Below, piece by piece: positions 18,541-28,026 of a stretch of 64,000 bases of DNA. The stretch is from NCBI GenBank assembly GCA_029432795.1, contig JARNMJ010000010.1:1-64000 (forward strand). The letters run 5' to 3'. The notes beneath the pieces were generated by a model, which was not told where the DNA came from, made no database searches, and saw nothing but the letters and a program-made list of their open reading frames with translations. Position 1 is the first letter of the stretch; every line of letters starts with the position of its first letter. This DNA is from Pontiellaceae bacterium B12219 (GTDB taxonomy: Bacteria; Verrucomicrobiota; Kiritimatiellia; Kiritimatiellales; Pontiellaceae). A program made the translations under genes and the position numbers.

Positions 18541-19410
18541 TTAGTCAATTTTATCGATGTTGTATCGCGGTGTTTTATTTTGCAGGCGGAGCTGTTCATT
18601 GACCTCTGCTTTGAGTTCAATAATTCGCGATTCACGGCCGGTGGTTACAGTATTAAAGCGTTCGAGATCGGCAATGGCATCTTTAAGTTCTTCCTCCCGG
18701 ATTTTCTGTGTTTCCATGTCGCGCTGAAGGAGGGCGTTCATTTTGGAAAGTGTTGCCGAAGATCGTTTTTTGGATTGGCCGACAAGGAGAATGAGCGGAA
18801 TGGCTAAAACCAGCATGCTGAATCCGCCGATGGTCAGACGCCGAGCCTCCTCGTCGAGCTGCTGTTCAAGGAGCCGGCCGTCATCGGAGGCCAGAAAGGC
18901 CGTTCCTTTCAGGGGGCCTGCAGCGCGGTAAAGAATGGCATAACGTATTGTGCCGAAGGGTTGCGGCGTGGTTGTGAACAAACGGGTTGCATCCTGTTTT
19001 TCATCCGCCATGGCCAGCAGCACCGTCTGAAGATCTTCGGGGGGCGGACTGTTTTCCAGAATTTCCATAAAGCTGTTGAGCTCGTTCGAAACGGAGACCT
19101 GTACTGTGCAGCGGTTGGGGGTCACTTCAACAATACTTAAGGCCCCTGACAGACCGTGGCGCAATGGCATGAGTCGCTGCCGATATGCTTCCACATCCGA
19201 AGCGTCTGTGGTTGCAGTCTCCATTTCATAGGTTTCCTGCAGTGCCCTGACAGTTTCCAGCAGCGTTTCATCCGCCTGATTCGTCAGCACTGTTTTATGG
19301 GAACAGTAGGAGAGCAGCGAGAAGAGCAGTCCTCCGGAAGCATAGATCGCAACGGCGAAAATAAAGAGCCCGTGCCTTCGCCTGGAAGAGGTTTTCTTTG
19401 GTTCCGTCAT
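18541..19410 (-). CDS. Membrane sensor protein with periplasmic domain, no kinase domain
   Basis: 289 residues. A basic N-terminus, TM1 (about 14-34, GLFIFAVAIYASGGLLFSLLSY), a periplasmic region of about 165 residues, TM2 (about 193-212, GGFSMLVLAIPLILLVG), then a cytoplasmic coiled coil. It ends with 'DLERFNTVTTGRESRIIELKAEVNEQL...PRY', a signature usually found next to PAS or kinase domains. It has no catalytic domain. The start overlaps the stop of the upstream PAS gene (TAATG) and the kinase gene follows 3 nt later, so the three are almost certainly made together. Likely a sensory subunit feeding the hybrid kinase; the ligand is unknown. Confidence 0.72.
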   Translation of the reverse strand: MTEPKKTSSRRRHGLFIFAVAIYASGGLLFSLLSYCSHKTVLTNQADETLLETVRALQETYEMETATTDASDVEAYRQRLMPLRHGLSGALSIVEVTPNRCTVQVSVSNELNSFMEILENSPPPEDLQTVLLAMADEKQDATRLFTTTPQPFGTIRYAILYRAAGPLKGTAFLASDDGRLLEQQLDEEARRLTIGGFSMLVLAIPLILLVGQSKKRSSATLSKMNALLQRDMETQKIREEELKDAIADLERFNTVTTGRESRIIELKAEVNEQLRLQNKTPRYNIDKID

Positions 19411-20933
19411 TAAAAGTTTTCCGTCGTTGTTTTATATTTTTTAGGTTGTCCGAGCTGTTTATGCAGTGCGTTGATTTCTTCTTTAAGCTCCAGAGTCCGG
19501 CGTTCGCGGCCCCGCATCAGTTGGTTGAAACGCTCCATGTCCTCAAGAGTTCGTTTCAGCCGGTCTTCCGCCCGGTTCTGTTCCGTCACATCGCGCCAGA
19601 CCCCGAGCACACCGACCGATCGGCCGCCTTCGTCGCGTAAAGGAATCTTGCTGCATTCCCGCCAGCCGATGCTTCCATCGGCGCGGGTGTTCGACAGGAT
19701 AAAGTTGAACAACGGGTGGTTATTGCGAATCACCTCCTGATCCCGCTCAATAATCTGCAGGGCATCCCCATGTGGAAAGAGATCGAACGGGGTGTGTCCC
19801 ACAACATCCTCATAGGAGCTCAGTCCGCATTCGCGCATGAATGTTTTATTGCAGCCCAGATAGACGGAATCTTTATCCTTCCAGAAAACAGACATGGGAA
19901 TGGTGTCCATAATCAGCTGCAGCATCTGCTGAGATTCCCGCAGGGCATTTTCCGTTTCTTTCCGTCGGGCAATATCGCGCGCCACGCCGAAGATTGCTGT
20001 CCGGTTTTGCCAGTAGCCCTGAAAAACATTCATCTCCACCGGAATGGAACTTCCGGATTTTGTCTGGAGGGGCATGCCGACGGTGGTGGATGCTTCACTT
20101 TGCATTCGGGCAATAACCCGATAGATCTCCGACTGCTTTTCGGGGCTGTAGAGTTCGAAGACACTCATATCCTTCAGCTCTTGATCCGTATACCCCAACC
20201 GCTTTTTTACTATTGGATTGGTATACAGCAACCGCCCATCCATATCGCAAATCAGTAGGAAATCGTCGATCGTTTTAAATAGATTGTGAAAATTGCGGTT
20301 TTCTTCAACGAGGGCAATTTCCATGTTTTTATTCGCAGAGACGTCTTGCAGAAAACCGTCCCAAACCAATACGTCGCCTTCTGCGGAAGGAACTGCACTG
20401 ACGTTCAGCCACTTCAGCTTTCCGGAAATATCGAGTATCCGCATTTCAAAGTTTACCGGAGCCATATTAGTTCGCGATTCCTCAAAGCTGTTCCGCAGGA
20501 CCGGGAGGTCTGCTTCGTAGACATGATCATATACGCGTTTCGGATCGAGATTCTCCTGTTCGTGCTCAAATCCGAGAATGCGGGTATAACCTTTGCTCAG
20601 GTATGGAAAGTGAAAGGCTCCGTCGGCAGTGCGGGTGAGCTGGAAGATGGCCCCGTTGGGAAGATTGTCTCCTGTAAGGCGGATATGCCGTTCACTGTTT
20701 GCAAGGGCCGTACTCTTCTGCAGGAGTTCCCGGCGGATCTGACGGAAATGAATCAGAATGCCGATAAGTAATAAAATCGTTGAAGCCAACACGATAATAA
20801 TAATGTCGTATGGGGTCAGATTACTCAGGTTACTGAATGGCGTTGACGCTTCTGAAAGATCCGCGCCGGCTGGCAGGAGGGCCGTGAGGGTCGGTAAAGC
20901 AAAGCGTGTATGTGCTGGTTTTGATCTGGTCAT
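19410..20933 (-). CDS. Membrane-anchored triple-PAS protein, no kinase domain
   Basis: 507 residues. One membrane helix near 43-63 (DIIIIVLASTILLLIGILIHF) is followed by three PAS/PAC units at about 85-205, 215-335 and 345-465 (for instance FGVARDIARRKETENALRESQ and VLGVWRDVTEQNRAEDRL as PAC ends). The C-terminus is 'DMERFNQLMRGRERRTLELKEEINALHKQLGQP', nearly the same signature as the next gene's end. There is no histidine kinase, GGDEF or other output. It is first in the operon with the sensor and hybrid kinase genes, and probably acts as a cytosolic input platform for that kinase. Confidence 0.8.
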   Translation of the reverse strand: MTRSKPAHTRFALPTLTALLPAGADLSEASTPFSNLSNLTPYDIIIIVLASTILLLIGILIHFRQIRRELLQKSTALANSERHIRLTGDNLPNGAIFQLTRTADGAFHFPYLSKGYTRILGFEHEQENLDPKRVYDHVYEADLPVLRNSFEESRTNMAPVNFEMRILDISGKLKWLNVSAVPSAEGDVLVWDGFLQDVSANKNMEIALVEENRNFHNLFKTIDDFLLICDMDGRLLYTNPIVKKRLGYTDQELKDMSVFELYSPEKQSEIYRVIARMQSEASTTVGMPLQTKSGSSIPVEMNVFQGYWQNRTAIFGVARDIARRKETENALRESQQMLQLIMDTIPMSVFWKDKDSVYLGCNKTFMRECGLSSYEDVVGHTPFDLFPHGDALQIIERDQEVIRNNHPLFNFILSNTRADGSIGWRECSKIPLRDEGGRSVGVLGVWRDVTEQNRAEDRLKRTLEDMERFNQLMRGRERRTLELKEEINALHKQLGQPKKYKTTTENF

Positions 20934-20971
20934 ATAGGTTCCGAATAACTACAGCAAATGATATGCTAGTT

Positions 20972-21553
20972 TCATGCCGGAATCAAAAAGGAAATCAAGT
21001 GCTCATGTAACTCACAGAGCGGGAGCCCGACAACATTCGTGTAGGAACCCCGGATCTCCTGCACCATATGGGCGGCTCCGCCCTGAATTGCATAGGCTCC
21101 GGCTTTGTCCATCGGGCAGCCGGTTTCGATGTAGCTGAGCACCTCTTTTTTTTCCAGTGTCCGGAAAACAACCTGTGTGGCCACAGAAAAAACATCGGTG
21201 CGGCCGCCCCGGCGGATGCACACCCCGGTAATGACCTCATGCGTTTTTCCGGAGAGCGCACTGAGCATTTCAAACGCATCCTGCTCATCGGTCGGTTTGC
21301 CGAGTATGCGGTTGTTTTGCACCACAATCGTATCGGCGGCAATAAAGACGGTTGATGCATCGTCCGCCACGGCCGCCGCTTTTTCGAAAGCCAGCCGTTC
21401 GGCGAATGCACGCGGCGGCTCATCCGGGCGCGGCGTTTCATCAATATCCGGGCTTCGGATTTCAAATTCAAGACCGAGTGAGGCCAGCAGTTCGCGGCGT
21501 CGCGGCGAGGCACTGGCTAAAACCAGTTTTCCAAGGTTTGGGTAAATATGCAT
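20972..21553 (-). CDS. maf: Maf family nucleotide pyrophosphatase
   Basis: 193 residues, normal family length. The signature LVLASASPRRRELLASLGLEFE starts at residue about 11. The conserved DIDETPRPDEPP and FIAADTIVVQNNRILGKPTDEQDA segments carry the catalytic Asp/Lys residues, and GAYAIQGGAAHMV is present. Maf/YhdE-type proteins hydrolyse dTTP, UTP or modified pyrimidine/7-methyl-GTP nucleotides, cleaning the pool; they can affect septation when overproduced. The exact subfamily is not decided here. It diverges from the gene at 21610. Confidence 0.92.
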   Translation of the reverse strand: MHIYPNLGKLVLASASPRRRELLASLGLEFEIRSPDIDETPRPDEPPRAFAERLAFEKAAAVADDASTVFIAADTIVVQNNRILGKPTDEQDAFEMLSALSGKTHEVITGVCIRRGGRTDVFSVATQVVFRTLEKKEVLSYIETGCPMDKAGAYAIQGGAAHMVQEIRGSYTNVVGLPLCELHEHLISFLIPA

Positions 21554-21609
21554 GAACAGACATTATGTTGCAGAGCAGACTATTAAAAGCCTGATTTGCG
21601 TGGCATAAA

Positions 21610-22833
21610 ATGAGGATGAAAGCAGTTGAAATCCTTCTCGGCGGCGTGCCGTTCGGACGAAACAATGTGGGCGATGAGGCCATATTGGAATGCTTTGTCG
21701 GTATTCTGCGCGACGTTGCGCCGGGCTGTTCTATTACGGTGAGTACCGATAATCAGGAGGAAACCCAGAAGCATTTGTCGGTAGCGACAGTGCCGCTTTT
21801 CGGGTTCAGTCCACCCTATAGCCGCCTCCAGATGGAGGAGTGTATTGCCAACGCTGATGTGTTTATCTGGCCCGGTGCCACGGGGTTGTCTGACTATCCC
21901 GAAATTCCTTTGCGTATGCTTGAAATCGCGCATGAGCACAATACACGAACCGTCGTTTGGGGGGTTGGAATGAATGATAGGCTCAATCCTTATCTGTATC
22001 GCATTCTCCCCGGGAAGCGGAAAATGTTACTGACCCTGCTCTCGTTGCTGACGCTGAATCGAATCAACTTTATCCAACGGTTGGAAAATAAGGCGGAGGC
22101 GCGCGCAAAGGGTAAAATTGTTGCCGAGTTAAATCGCTGCGATCTCGTTGTGCTTCGCGATTCCGAAACGCTGGCTGCCGTGCACCAATGCGGCCACGTT
22201 CCCGATGCCATCGTGGGGGCGGATTCTGCCGAACTGCTGGCGCCGGCCGAGTGGAGCAGCATTGTGCTTTCCCGTGAAGCAGAGGCTGTGCTGGCTTCCG
22301 GTGTTCGGAAAATCGGACTGTGTATCTCGGCGCAGCGGAAACTGGTGCATGAGCAGGAGCTGATCGACTTTCTCGACCGTTTGGCCGACCGCGATTACCG
22401 CATTGTGTTTCTCCCGATGAATCATTCCACCGATGCGCCGCTCATGGAAAGCATGCGCGACCGCATGAAAAACAGAGGCCATTCTGTGGTGATCGGCGGG
22501 AAGCGTGCCCCGAGCGAAATTCTGGCCATTGCCGGGAAACTCGATATTGTAATCAGCAGTCGCCTGCATCTGCTCATTCTGGCATCCGTGCTGCACGTTC
22601 CAATCATTGGAATCAGTCGGGGCAGTAAAGTGGACAATTTTATGACCGCTTTCGGGCAAACCTCAGCCGGCAGTGTCGATGAATGCGATTTCGACCATAT
22701 GCAGAAAGAACTCGACCGCCTCATCGACAGCCGTGAAGAATTCAGAGAGGTCAGTACGGCTGTTCATGAAATGCTGCTCCAGCGATTGGAAAAAGCAAAA
22801 GGCCGACTGCGCGCTTTACTGCAAAGTTGCTAA
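21610..22833 (+). CDS. Polysaccharide pyruvyl transferase family protein
   Basis: 407 residues; a second ATG at 21616 is possible. The family signature begins at the N-terminus (ILLGGVPFGRNNVGDEAILECF). Later motifs include VFIWPGATGLSDYPEIPLRM, VVWGVGMND, LVVLRDSETLAAV and the C-terminal ISSRLHLLILASVLHVPIIGIS, which corresponds to the conserved 'R-H' pocket. Members add ketal pyruvate from PEP to sugars of exopolysaccharides or cell-wall polymers. No other glycan genes are near, so its acceptor is unknown. Its 3' end overlaps the convergent oxidoreductase gene by 18 nt. An exact TTCCAA palindrome lies in the ORF. Confidence 0.88.
   Translation: MRMKAVEILLGGVPFGRNNVGDEAILECFVGILRDVAPGCSITVSTDNQEETQKHLSVATVPLFGFSPPYSRLQMEECIANADVFIWPGATGLSDYPEIPLRMLEIAHEHNTRTVVWGVGMNDRLNPYLYRILPGKRKMLLTLLSLLTLNRINFIQRLENKAEARAKGKIVAELNRCDLVVLRDSETLAAVHQCGHVPDAIVGADSAELLAPAEWSSIVLSREAEAVLASGVRKIGLCISAQRKLVHEQELIDFLDRLADRDYRIVFLPMNHSTDAPLMESMRDRMKNRGHSVVIGGKRAPSEILAIAGKLDIVISSRLHLLILASVLHVPIIGISRGSKVDNFMTAFGQTSAGSVDECDFDHMQKELDRLIDSREEFREVSTAVHEMLLQRLEKAKGRLRALLQSC
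22598..22612. repeat. TTCCAA-N3-TTGGAA palindrome, copy 3
   Basis: TTCCAATCATTGGAA inside the pyruvyl transferase gene. A 13-bp near copy, TCCAACGGTTGGA, occurs earlier in the same gene at 22073-22085. Confidence 0.85.
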
Positions 22834-24183
22834 ATACTGAGCAACGTCTTCGGCAGTGGTTTCCGGCGAAAGAAGCGCCTTCAGGTTCAACCGCCCCTGG
22901 ACCGCCTTGCGAACCGGCTTCATCAGTTTCAGTTTTCCGATCAGCAGACATCCGACAAACCGGTCATCGCGGAACATAAACATCCGGTACCCGCCGTCCG
23001 CATGATCTTCAATCATCCGATAGCTGCCATCCGTCGCCTTAATTATTCCAATACTCAGCATCGGTTTACCCAGCACTTTCAGTAGATGCGAACGTGGAAT
23101 CCCGCCGAATTCGGTGGGAATACCCGCCGCATTCATTCCCGCAATCTTTCCCATATAAAGGGCCGGCGACCATGCGCCATACCGAACCCCATCATGTTCC
23201 GCCACATCGCCTACCGCATAAATATCGGGGTTGGTTGTCCGCAGAAAATTATCCACCAAGACGCCTTTCTTGACCGTCAGGCCGGCCTCTTCAAGCAAAT
23301 CGGTATTGGCCCGGTCACCTGCCGTAATCACCACCACCTCCGCCGGAAGCAGCTGCCCGCGCTTCAGGTGCACGCCCGTCACATGCCCGTCGCCGATGAG
23401 GCAGTCGGCAATCGCATCCGTGACGACATCGATATTAAGCGTACTCAGATGTTGGGCCAGCACCTTGCTGCCTTCCGGGTTCAGCTGCATCGGCATCAGA
23501 TAATCAAACGCTTCGAGGACCGTCACATCGGCATCCTGTTTTGCCAATGCGCCCGCTGTTTCCATCCCCAGGATACCTCCGCCGATACAAACCACCTTCG
23601 TTCCCGGTTTCACGATGCTCAGAATTTGGCGGACATCTTCAACCGTCCGCACCGTGAAAACATGCTTTAAATCAGTGCCGGGAACAGGCGGAACCCATGG
23701 GTGCGATCCCGTTGCCACAATCAGTTTGTCGAACTGAATGGATTCATCATTATCCAGATGCACCGCCTTTTCTGTCAGTACAATCCGATCCACCGAAACG
23801 CCGCGCATTAGATGAATCGCGTGCTCCTCAAACCATTCCGGAGCGTGAAGCGGTAAATTCTTTTCCTGGAATTCTCCTGCCAGCAGGCGCGTCAGATTCA
23901 GGCGCATGTAGGGAATTTCATCCTCTTTTGAAATCAGAAAAATTTCCGCATTCGGGGCATGCTCCCGGATGGCTTCCGCTGCCGATACACCCGCAATTCC
24001 TGCGCCGATAATCACAAAATGATCCTGCCCGACATCCCGGCGCTCAGGCCGCAGCGTCATTTCAATTTCCTTGAAATCCCCGGCTTTGGCCTCACAGATC
24101 GGGCAGATATCCGGTGCTGATTCTCCATAGTGAATATAGCCGCAAACGGAGCAACGGTAGGTCTTTTCGGTATTTTTTTCCAT
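22816..24183 (-). CDS. Rubredoxin-fused NAD(P)H/FAD oxidoreductase
   Basis: 455 residues. An N-terminal rubredoxin-like module of about 40 residues (YRCSVCGYIHYGESAPDICPICEAK, two CxxC knuckles) is fused to a pyridine-nucleotide disulfide oxidoreductase. The FAD site is HFVIIGAGIAGVSAAEAI, the NAD site VVCIGGGILGMETAGALAKQ, and the second flavin motif IYAVGDVAEHDG. Such fusions are NADH:rubredoxin oxidoreductases, or components that reduce oxygen/peroxide-detoxifying partners (flavodiiron proteins, rubrerythrin) in anaerobes and microaerophiles. The rubredoxin first loop is longer than in classic rubredoxin and resembles the rubrerythrin-type knuckle. It is monocistronic and convergent with the pyruvyl transferase. 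Confidence 0.9.
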   Translation of the reverse strand: MEKNTEKTYRCSVCGYIHYGESAPDICPICEAKAGDFKEIEMTLRPERRDVGQDHFVIIGAGIAGVSAAEAIREHAPNAEIFLISKEDEIPYMRLNLTRLLAGEFQEKNLPLHAPEWFEEHAIHLMRGVSVDRIVLTEKAVHLDNDESIQFDKLIVATGSHPWVPPVPGTDLKHVFTVRTVEDVRQILSIVKPGTKVVCIGGGILGMETAGALAKQDADVTVLEAFDYLMPMQLNPEGSKVLAQHLSTLNIDVVTDAIADCLIGDGHVTGVHLKRGQLLPAEVVVITAGDRANTDLLEEAGLTVKKGVLVDNFLRTTNPDIYAVGDVAEHDGVRYGAWSPALYMGKIAGMNAAGIPTEFGGIPRSHLLKVLGKPMLSIGIIKATDGSYRMIEDHADGGYRMFMFRDDRFVGCLLIGKLKLMKPVRKAVQGRLNLKALLSPETTAEDVAQYLATLQ

Positions 24184-24420
24184 CGGGTCCTCTCAAAGCA
24201 GTAAGTTGAATGGAAAGAAGTATCATGATGAAGCTGTCTTTATCAGCAAAAAACCATGTTCACAGACAATATCGGCATTTCAGTCTATTTGAGGATGCAG
24301 ATGTGTGCCGAAGTTTCACTCTGCGGTTGCCTTGCCTGGCGTTTCCCAAAGCTTGTTCAGGTTTATGGGATCAGATCATCAAATGAAGGATCTACTACTC
24401 TAATTAATTCGGGATCATAA
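24184..24420. other. Intergenic region upstream of the hipBST operators
   Basis: 237 bp between two divergent genes. It must hold the promoter of the rubredoxin-oxidoreductase gene on the minus strand. I see no further repeats or RNA structure I can name. Confidence 0.4.
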
Positions 24421-24438
24421 TATACCCGATAGGGTTCA
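24421..24438 (+). promoter_or_regulatory. hip operator repeat 1
   Basis: TATACCCGATAGGGTTCA, first of three related boxes with an ACCC-N4-GGGT palindromic core. It is spaced 40 bp from box 2. A TTGACT hexamer follows at 24441-24446. Likely HipB-binding site. Confidence 0.82.
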
Positions 24439-24460
24439 TTTTGACTAAAAAAACAATTGC

Positions 24461-24478
24461 TATACCCGAACGGGTTTA
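24461..24478 (+). promoter_or_regulatory. hip operator repeat 2
   Basis: TATACCCGAACGGGTTTA; the best palindrome of the three (ACCCG-AA-CGGGT). It probably overlaps the promoter of the operon and is likely bound by HipB. Confidence 0.85.
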
Positions 24479-24501
24479 GTATTTGTTTTTTTGAATAATT
24501 T

Positions 24502-24519
24502 TATACCCGAAGGGGGATA
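24502..24519 (+). promoter_or_regulatory. hip operator repeat 3, overlapping the hipB leader
   Basis: TATACCCGAAGGGGGATA, ending 2 nt before the hipB start codon and 41 bp from box 2. The AGGGGG doubles as the ribosome-binding site, so HipB bound here would block both transcription and access to the start. Confidence 0.82.
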
Positions 24520-24521
24520 GT

Positions 24522-24746
24522 ATGACTGATCCACTAATTAACTTTATCAAAGAACGACGCCGCTCAATCGGGCTGACCCAAAAGGACCTGGCCGACCGGG
24601 CCGGTGTAGGGTTGCGTTTTATTCGCGATTTGGAACAAGGCAAAGAATCGTTGCGACTCGATAAAGTAAATCAGGTCCTCGCTCTTTTCGGGCATCGGAT
24701 GGCGCCTGTTGCTTTCCGGATGGAGGTTGATCATGAGAAAGGCTGA
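24522..24746 (+). CDS. hipB: HipB-like XRE-family antitoxin/repressor
   Basis: 74 residues, a minimal helix-turn-helix of the XRE/Cro type: IKERRRSIGLTQKDLADRAGVGLRFIRDLEQGKESLRLDKVNQVLALFGH. The recognition helix is AGVGLRFIRDLEQG. It would bind the three operator boxes directly upstream and repress the operon. It is the first gene of a three-gene split-HipA operon and overlaps the next gene by 14 nt. It is shorter than E. coli HipB (88 residues), lacking the C-terminal extension that contacts HipA, as expected when a separate HipS protein does the neutralising. Confidence 0.88.
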   Translation: MTDPLINFIKERRRSIGLTQKDLADRAGVGLRFIRDLEQGKESLRLDKVNQVLALFGHRMAPVAFRMEVDHEKG

Positions 24747-25062
24747 AATCTACTTGCAGGATCGTCTTGCTGGAATGCTGGAGGAAAATGACTCTGGGTA
24801 TCTATTCTCTTATTCATCAGATTATCTAAGGTCCGAAAATGCAATAGCCATCAGCCTGTCACTTCCGCTTCAGAAAGAAGCTCTCGAAGACAAACGACTG
24901 TTCCCGTTCTTTGATGGGTTAATTCCGGAAGGCTGGCTGCTCGATATTGCAGAGAGCACTTGGAAACTCAATTCGCGGGATCGCATGGGCCTGCTTTTGG
25001 CCTGCTGCCGAGATTGCATCGGAGCTGTTTCAATACGACCAGTGGAGACGGTAGATGAGTAA
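24733..25062 (+). CDS. hipS: HipS-like protein (HipA N-subdomain as a separate protein)
   Basis: 109 residues from the ATG at 24733, which follows GGAGG. It corresponds to the N-terminal subdomain 1 of HipA ('couple_hipA' domain): KAEIYLQDRLAGMLEENDSGYLFSYSSDYL, SLSLPLQKEA, LFPFFDGLIPEGWLLDIA, and SRDRMGLLLACCRDCIGAVSIRP. In ordinary HipA this is joined to the kinase; here it is a separate gene overlapping hipB by 14 nt and the kinase gene by 8 nt. In the described HipBST system of enteropathogenic E. coli, HipS and not HipB neutralises the kinase. The Trp in PEGWLL is a candidate contact. Confidence is high from order and size. Confidence 0.86.
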   Translation: MRKAEIYLQDRLAGMLEENDSGYLFSYSSDYLRSENAIAISLSLPLQKEALEDKRLFPFFDGLIPEGWLLDIAESTWKLNSRDRMGLLLACCRDCIGAVSIRPVETVDE

Positions 25063-26002
25063 TTCAACCTGTCATATATGTCTCCAGCCGCTGGAAAATG
25101 GAATGCTCTATCATAGAGCCTGTTGTAAAACTCTGTTCGGTTCAGCCAAGCCACCCACCTTTCCCTATGCGTGGGAGGACCTCAATAAACTGGCGGAACA
25201 GATCGTTAGTCAGCACATAACAATCCCGGGCGTGCAACCCAAGCTTTCCATGCATCTTGAAAAAGGAGGGCGGACGAGGGATTCACGTTTGACACTGGTT
25301 GGATTGGAAGGCGGATATATTCTCAAACCACCGGTTGCAGTATATCCGGAAATGCCGGAACTCGAACACGTCACGATGCGCATGGCCAGATGCTTCGGAA
25401 TCCAAACGGCAGCGTGCGGTTTAATTATGATGGATGACGGCCAACTGGCTTTCATTACAAAACGCATGGATCGGGCAGGTGAAAAAAAACTTCATATGGA
25501 AGACATGTGCCAGCTAACCGATCGGTTGACCGAACAGAAATACCGGGGCTCCCTTGAGCAGGTTGGCAGGGCAATTCTTCAACATTGCGACAACGCGCTG
25601 TTCGATGCGCTCCGTTTTTTCGAGGTTGCCGTCTTCAGCTTTCTGACCGGAAATGCAGACATGCACCTGAAAAACTTTTCACTCCTATATCAGCCCGGCG
25701 GCGCAGTTGGGCTTTCTCCTGCATATGATTTACTCCCCACCCAGTTGCTGCTCCCGAAAGATATAGAAGAATCAGCCCTCACCATCAATGGCCGCAAACG
25801 ACGCTTAGGGCGTTCAGACTTCCTTCGCCTTGCCGCATCGCTCCGCCTGAATGAAAAACAGGTTGCCAATGTGTTCTCGCGTTTTAGTGACAATCTTTCC
25901 GTAGCCTTCCAGACATTGGAATCCGGTCTCTGCTCGCAAGCGATGAAAGAACGGTACGCTGCCCTTATACAGGAAAGAGCGAAACGGCTAGGAACGGACT
26001 AA
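25055..26002 (+). CDS. hipT: HipT-like serine/threonine kinase toxin
   Basis: 315 residues, HipA-like kinase without the N-subdomain. N-terminal Cys/His cluster (CHICLQPLENG...YHRACC, about 6-29) could bind zinc. The loop VPGVQPKLS-like segment (IPGVQPKLSMHL, about 58-69) is the ATP/autophosphorylation loop. ITKRMDR, the catalytic loop LTGNADMHLKNFSLL (Asp, His, Asn) and the metal-binding LSPAYDLLPT match HipA kinases. The family phosphorylates tRNA synthetases (GltX for HipA, TrpS for E. coli HipT) and stops translation; the target here cannot be told from sequence. Coupled to hipS by an 8-nt overlap. All key residues look intact, so it should be active. Confidence 0.9.
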   Translation: MSNSTCHICLQPLENGMLYHRACCKTLFGSAKPPTFPYAWEDLNKLAEQIVSQHITIPGVQPKLSMHLEKGGRTRDSRLTLVGLEGGYILKPPVAVYPEMPELEHVTMRMARCFGIQTAACGLIMMDDGQLAFITKRMDRAGEKKLHMEDMCQLTDRLTEQKYRGSLEQVGRAILQHCDNALFDALRFFEVAVFSFLTGNADMHLKNFSLLYQPGGAVGLSPAYDLLPTQLLLPKDIEESALTINGRKRRLGRSDFLRLAASLRLNEKQVANVFSRFSDNLSVAFQTLESGLCSQAMKERYAALIQERAKRLGTD

Positions 26003-26140
26003 TGATTATATTTAGCAATACCGTTAGAGCCGACCCTTTTCGGGAAGGTTTGGAAAAATTCGGGGTTTTCATAGCCTTCTACTGAAGGAGCTATGTTCGG
26101 GCCTGAGGATGGAGTAATGCATCTATCCCTACCTCAGATG

Positions 26141-26176
26141 AAAAAAGCTCCTGATCGATAAACAATCAGGAGCTTT
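26141..26176 (-). terminator. Intrinsic terminator downstream of tRNA-Thr
   Basis: On the minus strand AAAGCTCCTGAT pairs perfectly with ATCAGGAGCTTT across a 9-nt loop (26144-26176), followed by six T. It begins 5 nt after the tRNA 3' CCA, so it most likely ends that transcript. Read on the plus strand it could also slow transcription leaving hipT, though it lacks a T-tract there. Confidence 0.85.
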
Positions 26177-26180
26177 AAAA

Positions 26181-26255
26181 TGGAGCCGGCGGTCAGAGTC
26201 GAACTGACGACCAACGGATTACAAATCCGTTGCTCTGCCACTGAGCTACGCCGGC
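26181..26255 (-). tRNA. tRNA-Thr (TGT)
   Basis: 75 nt including an encoded CCA. The acceptor stem GCCGGCG/CGCCGGC is perfect. The D arm (GCTCAGTGGCAGAGC), an anticodon stem ACGGA/TCCGT with loop TTTGTAA, and the T arm with GTTCGACTC are all present. The central loop triplet TGT reads ACA threonine codons, with possible wobble to other ACN codons. Confidence 0.96.
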
Positions 26256-26482
26256 AGAAGTTTTGCTCGCGAAGGAGTTCCTTCGGTTGAAAAACGAAGT
26301 GCGGATTATGCGAATATTCGTTCGGGAGTCAACCCCCGATAAATGTTTTCTATTGCGACGGGCTTCCTCTGTTTAAATCGCGCTGAAATGAAGGGGGTGT
26401 AGGTGAAAGGGAACCGCTGACTTACGAAAATTATGAAGGGATCTGGCGGCTGACTGGAGGGCTGGGTCTTGTTGCATTAAAT
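26256..26482. other. Intergenic region, nothing further recognised
   Basis: About 230 bp between the tRNA and the enolase terminator. It should contain the tRNA promoter on the minus strand. No reading frame or repeat stands out. Confidence 0.4.
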
Positions 26483-26509
26483 AAAAAAAGGCGACCCGGA
26501 AGGGTCGCC
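26483..26509 (-). terminator. Intrinsic terminator of enolase
   Basis: Minus-strand stem GGCGACCC/GGGTCGCC (26490-26509) with a TTCC loop and a T-tract of seven. It lies 46 nt past the eno stop codon. Confidence 0.93.
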
Positions 26510-26555
26510 TCTTTTGTTCGCGGAAACAGCCCGGAGGACCGTTCTGCGATTTCAG

Positions 26556-27854
<1,299 letters not shown>

Positions 27855-28026
27855 TTAAAAATTCAATACTTCCCCAAAAACGAGCGGCGAATATATCGGT
27901 GGCCCTAATGGGGAGCAACCAAATAAGGATTGGAATTCCGTGTGCGAGCCGCCTTTTTTTAAAAAAAGGTGCAATGCGAGTCCGTATTTGCGGGAGGCCT
28001 CAAAAGGGGGCAGTTTTGGGGATTCG

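Noticed and set aside
24441-24446. TTGACT as a -35 box of hipB
   Set aside because: No -10 hexamer at 16-18 bp; the promoter cannot be placed with confidence, so only the operator boxes are annotated.
27952-27969. 18-bp palindrome CCTTTTTTTAAAAAAAGG upstream of eno
   Set aside because: Mostly a T-run meeting an A-run; low complexity, and more likely part of a terminator or promoter tract than a specific site.
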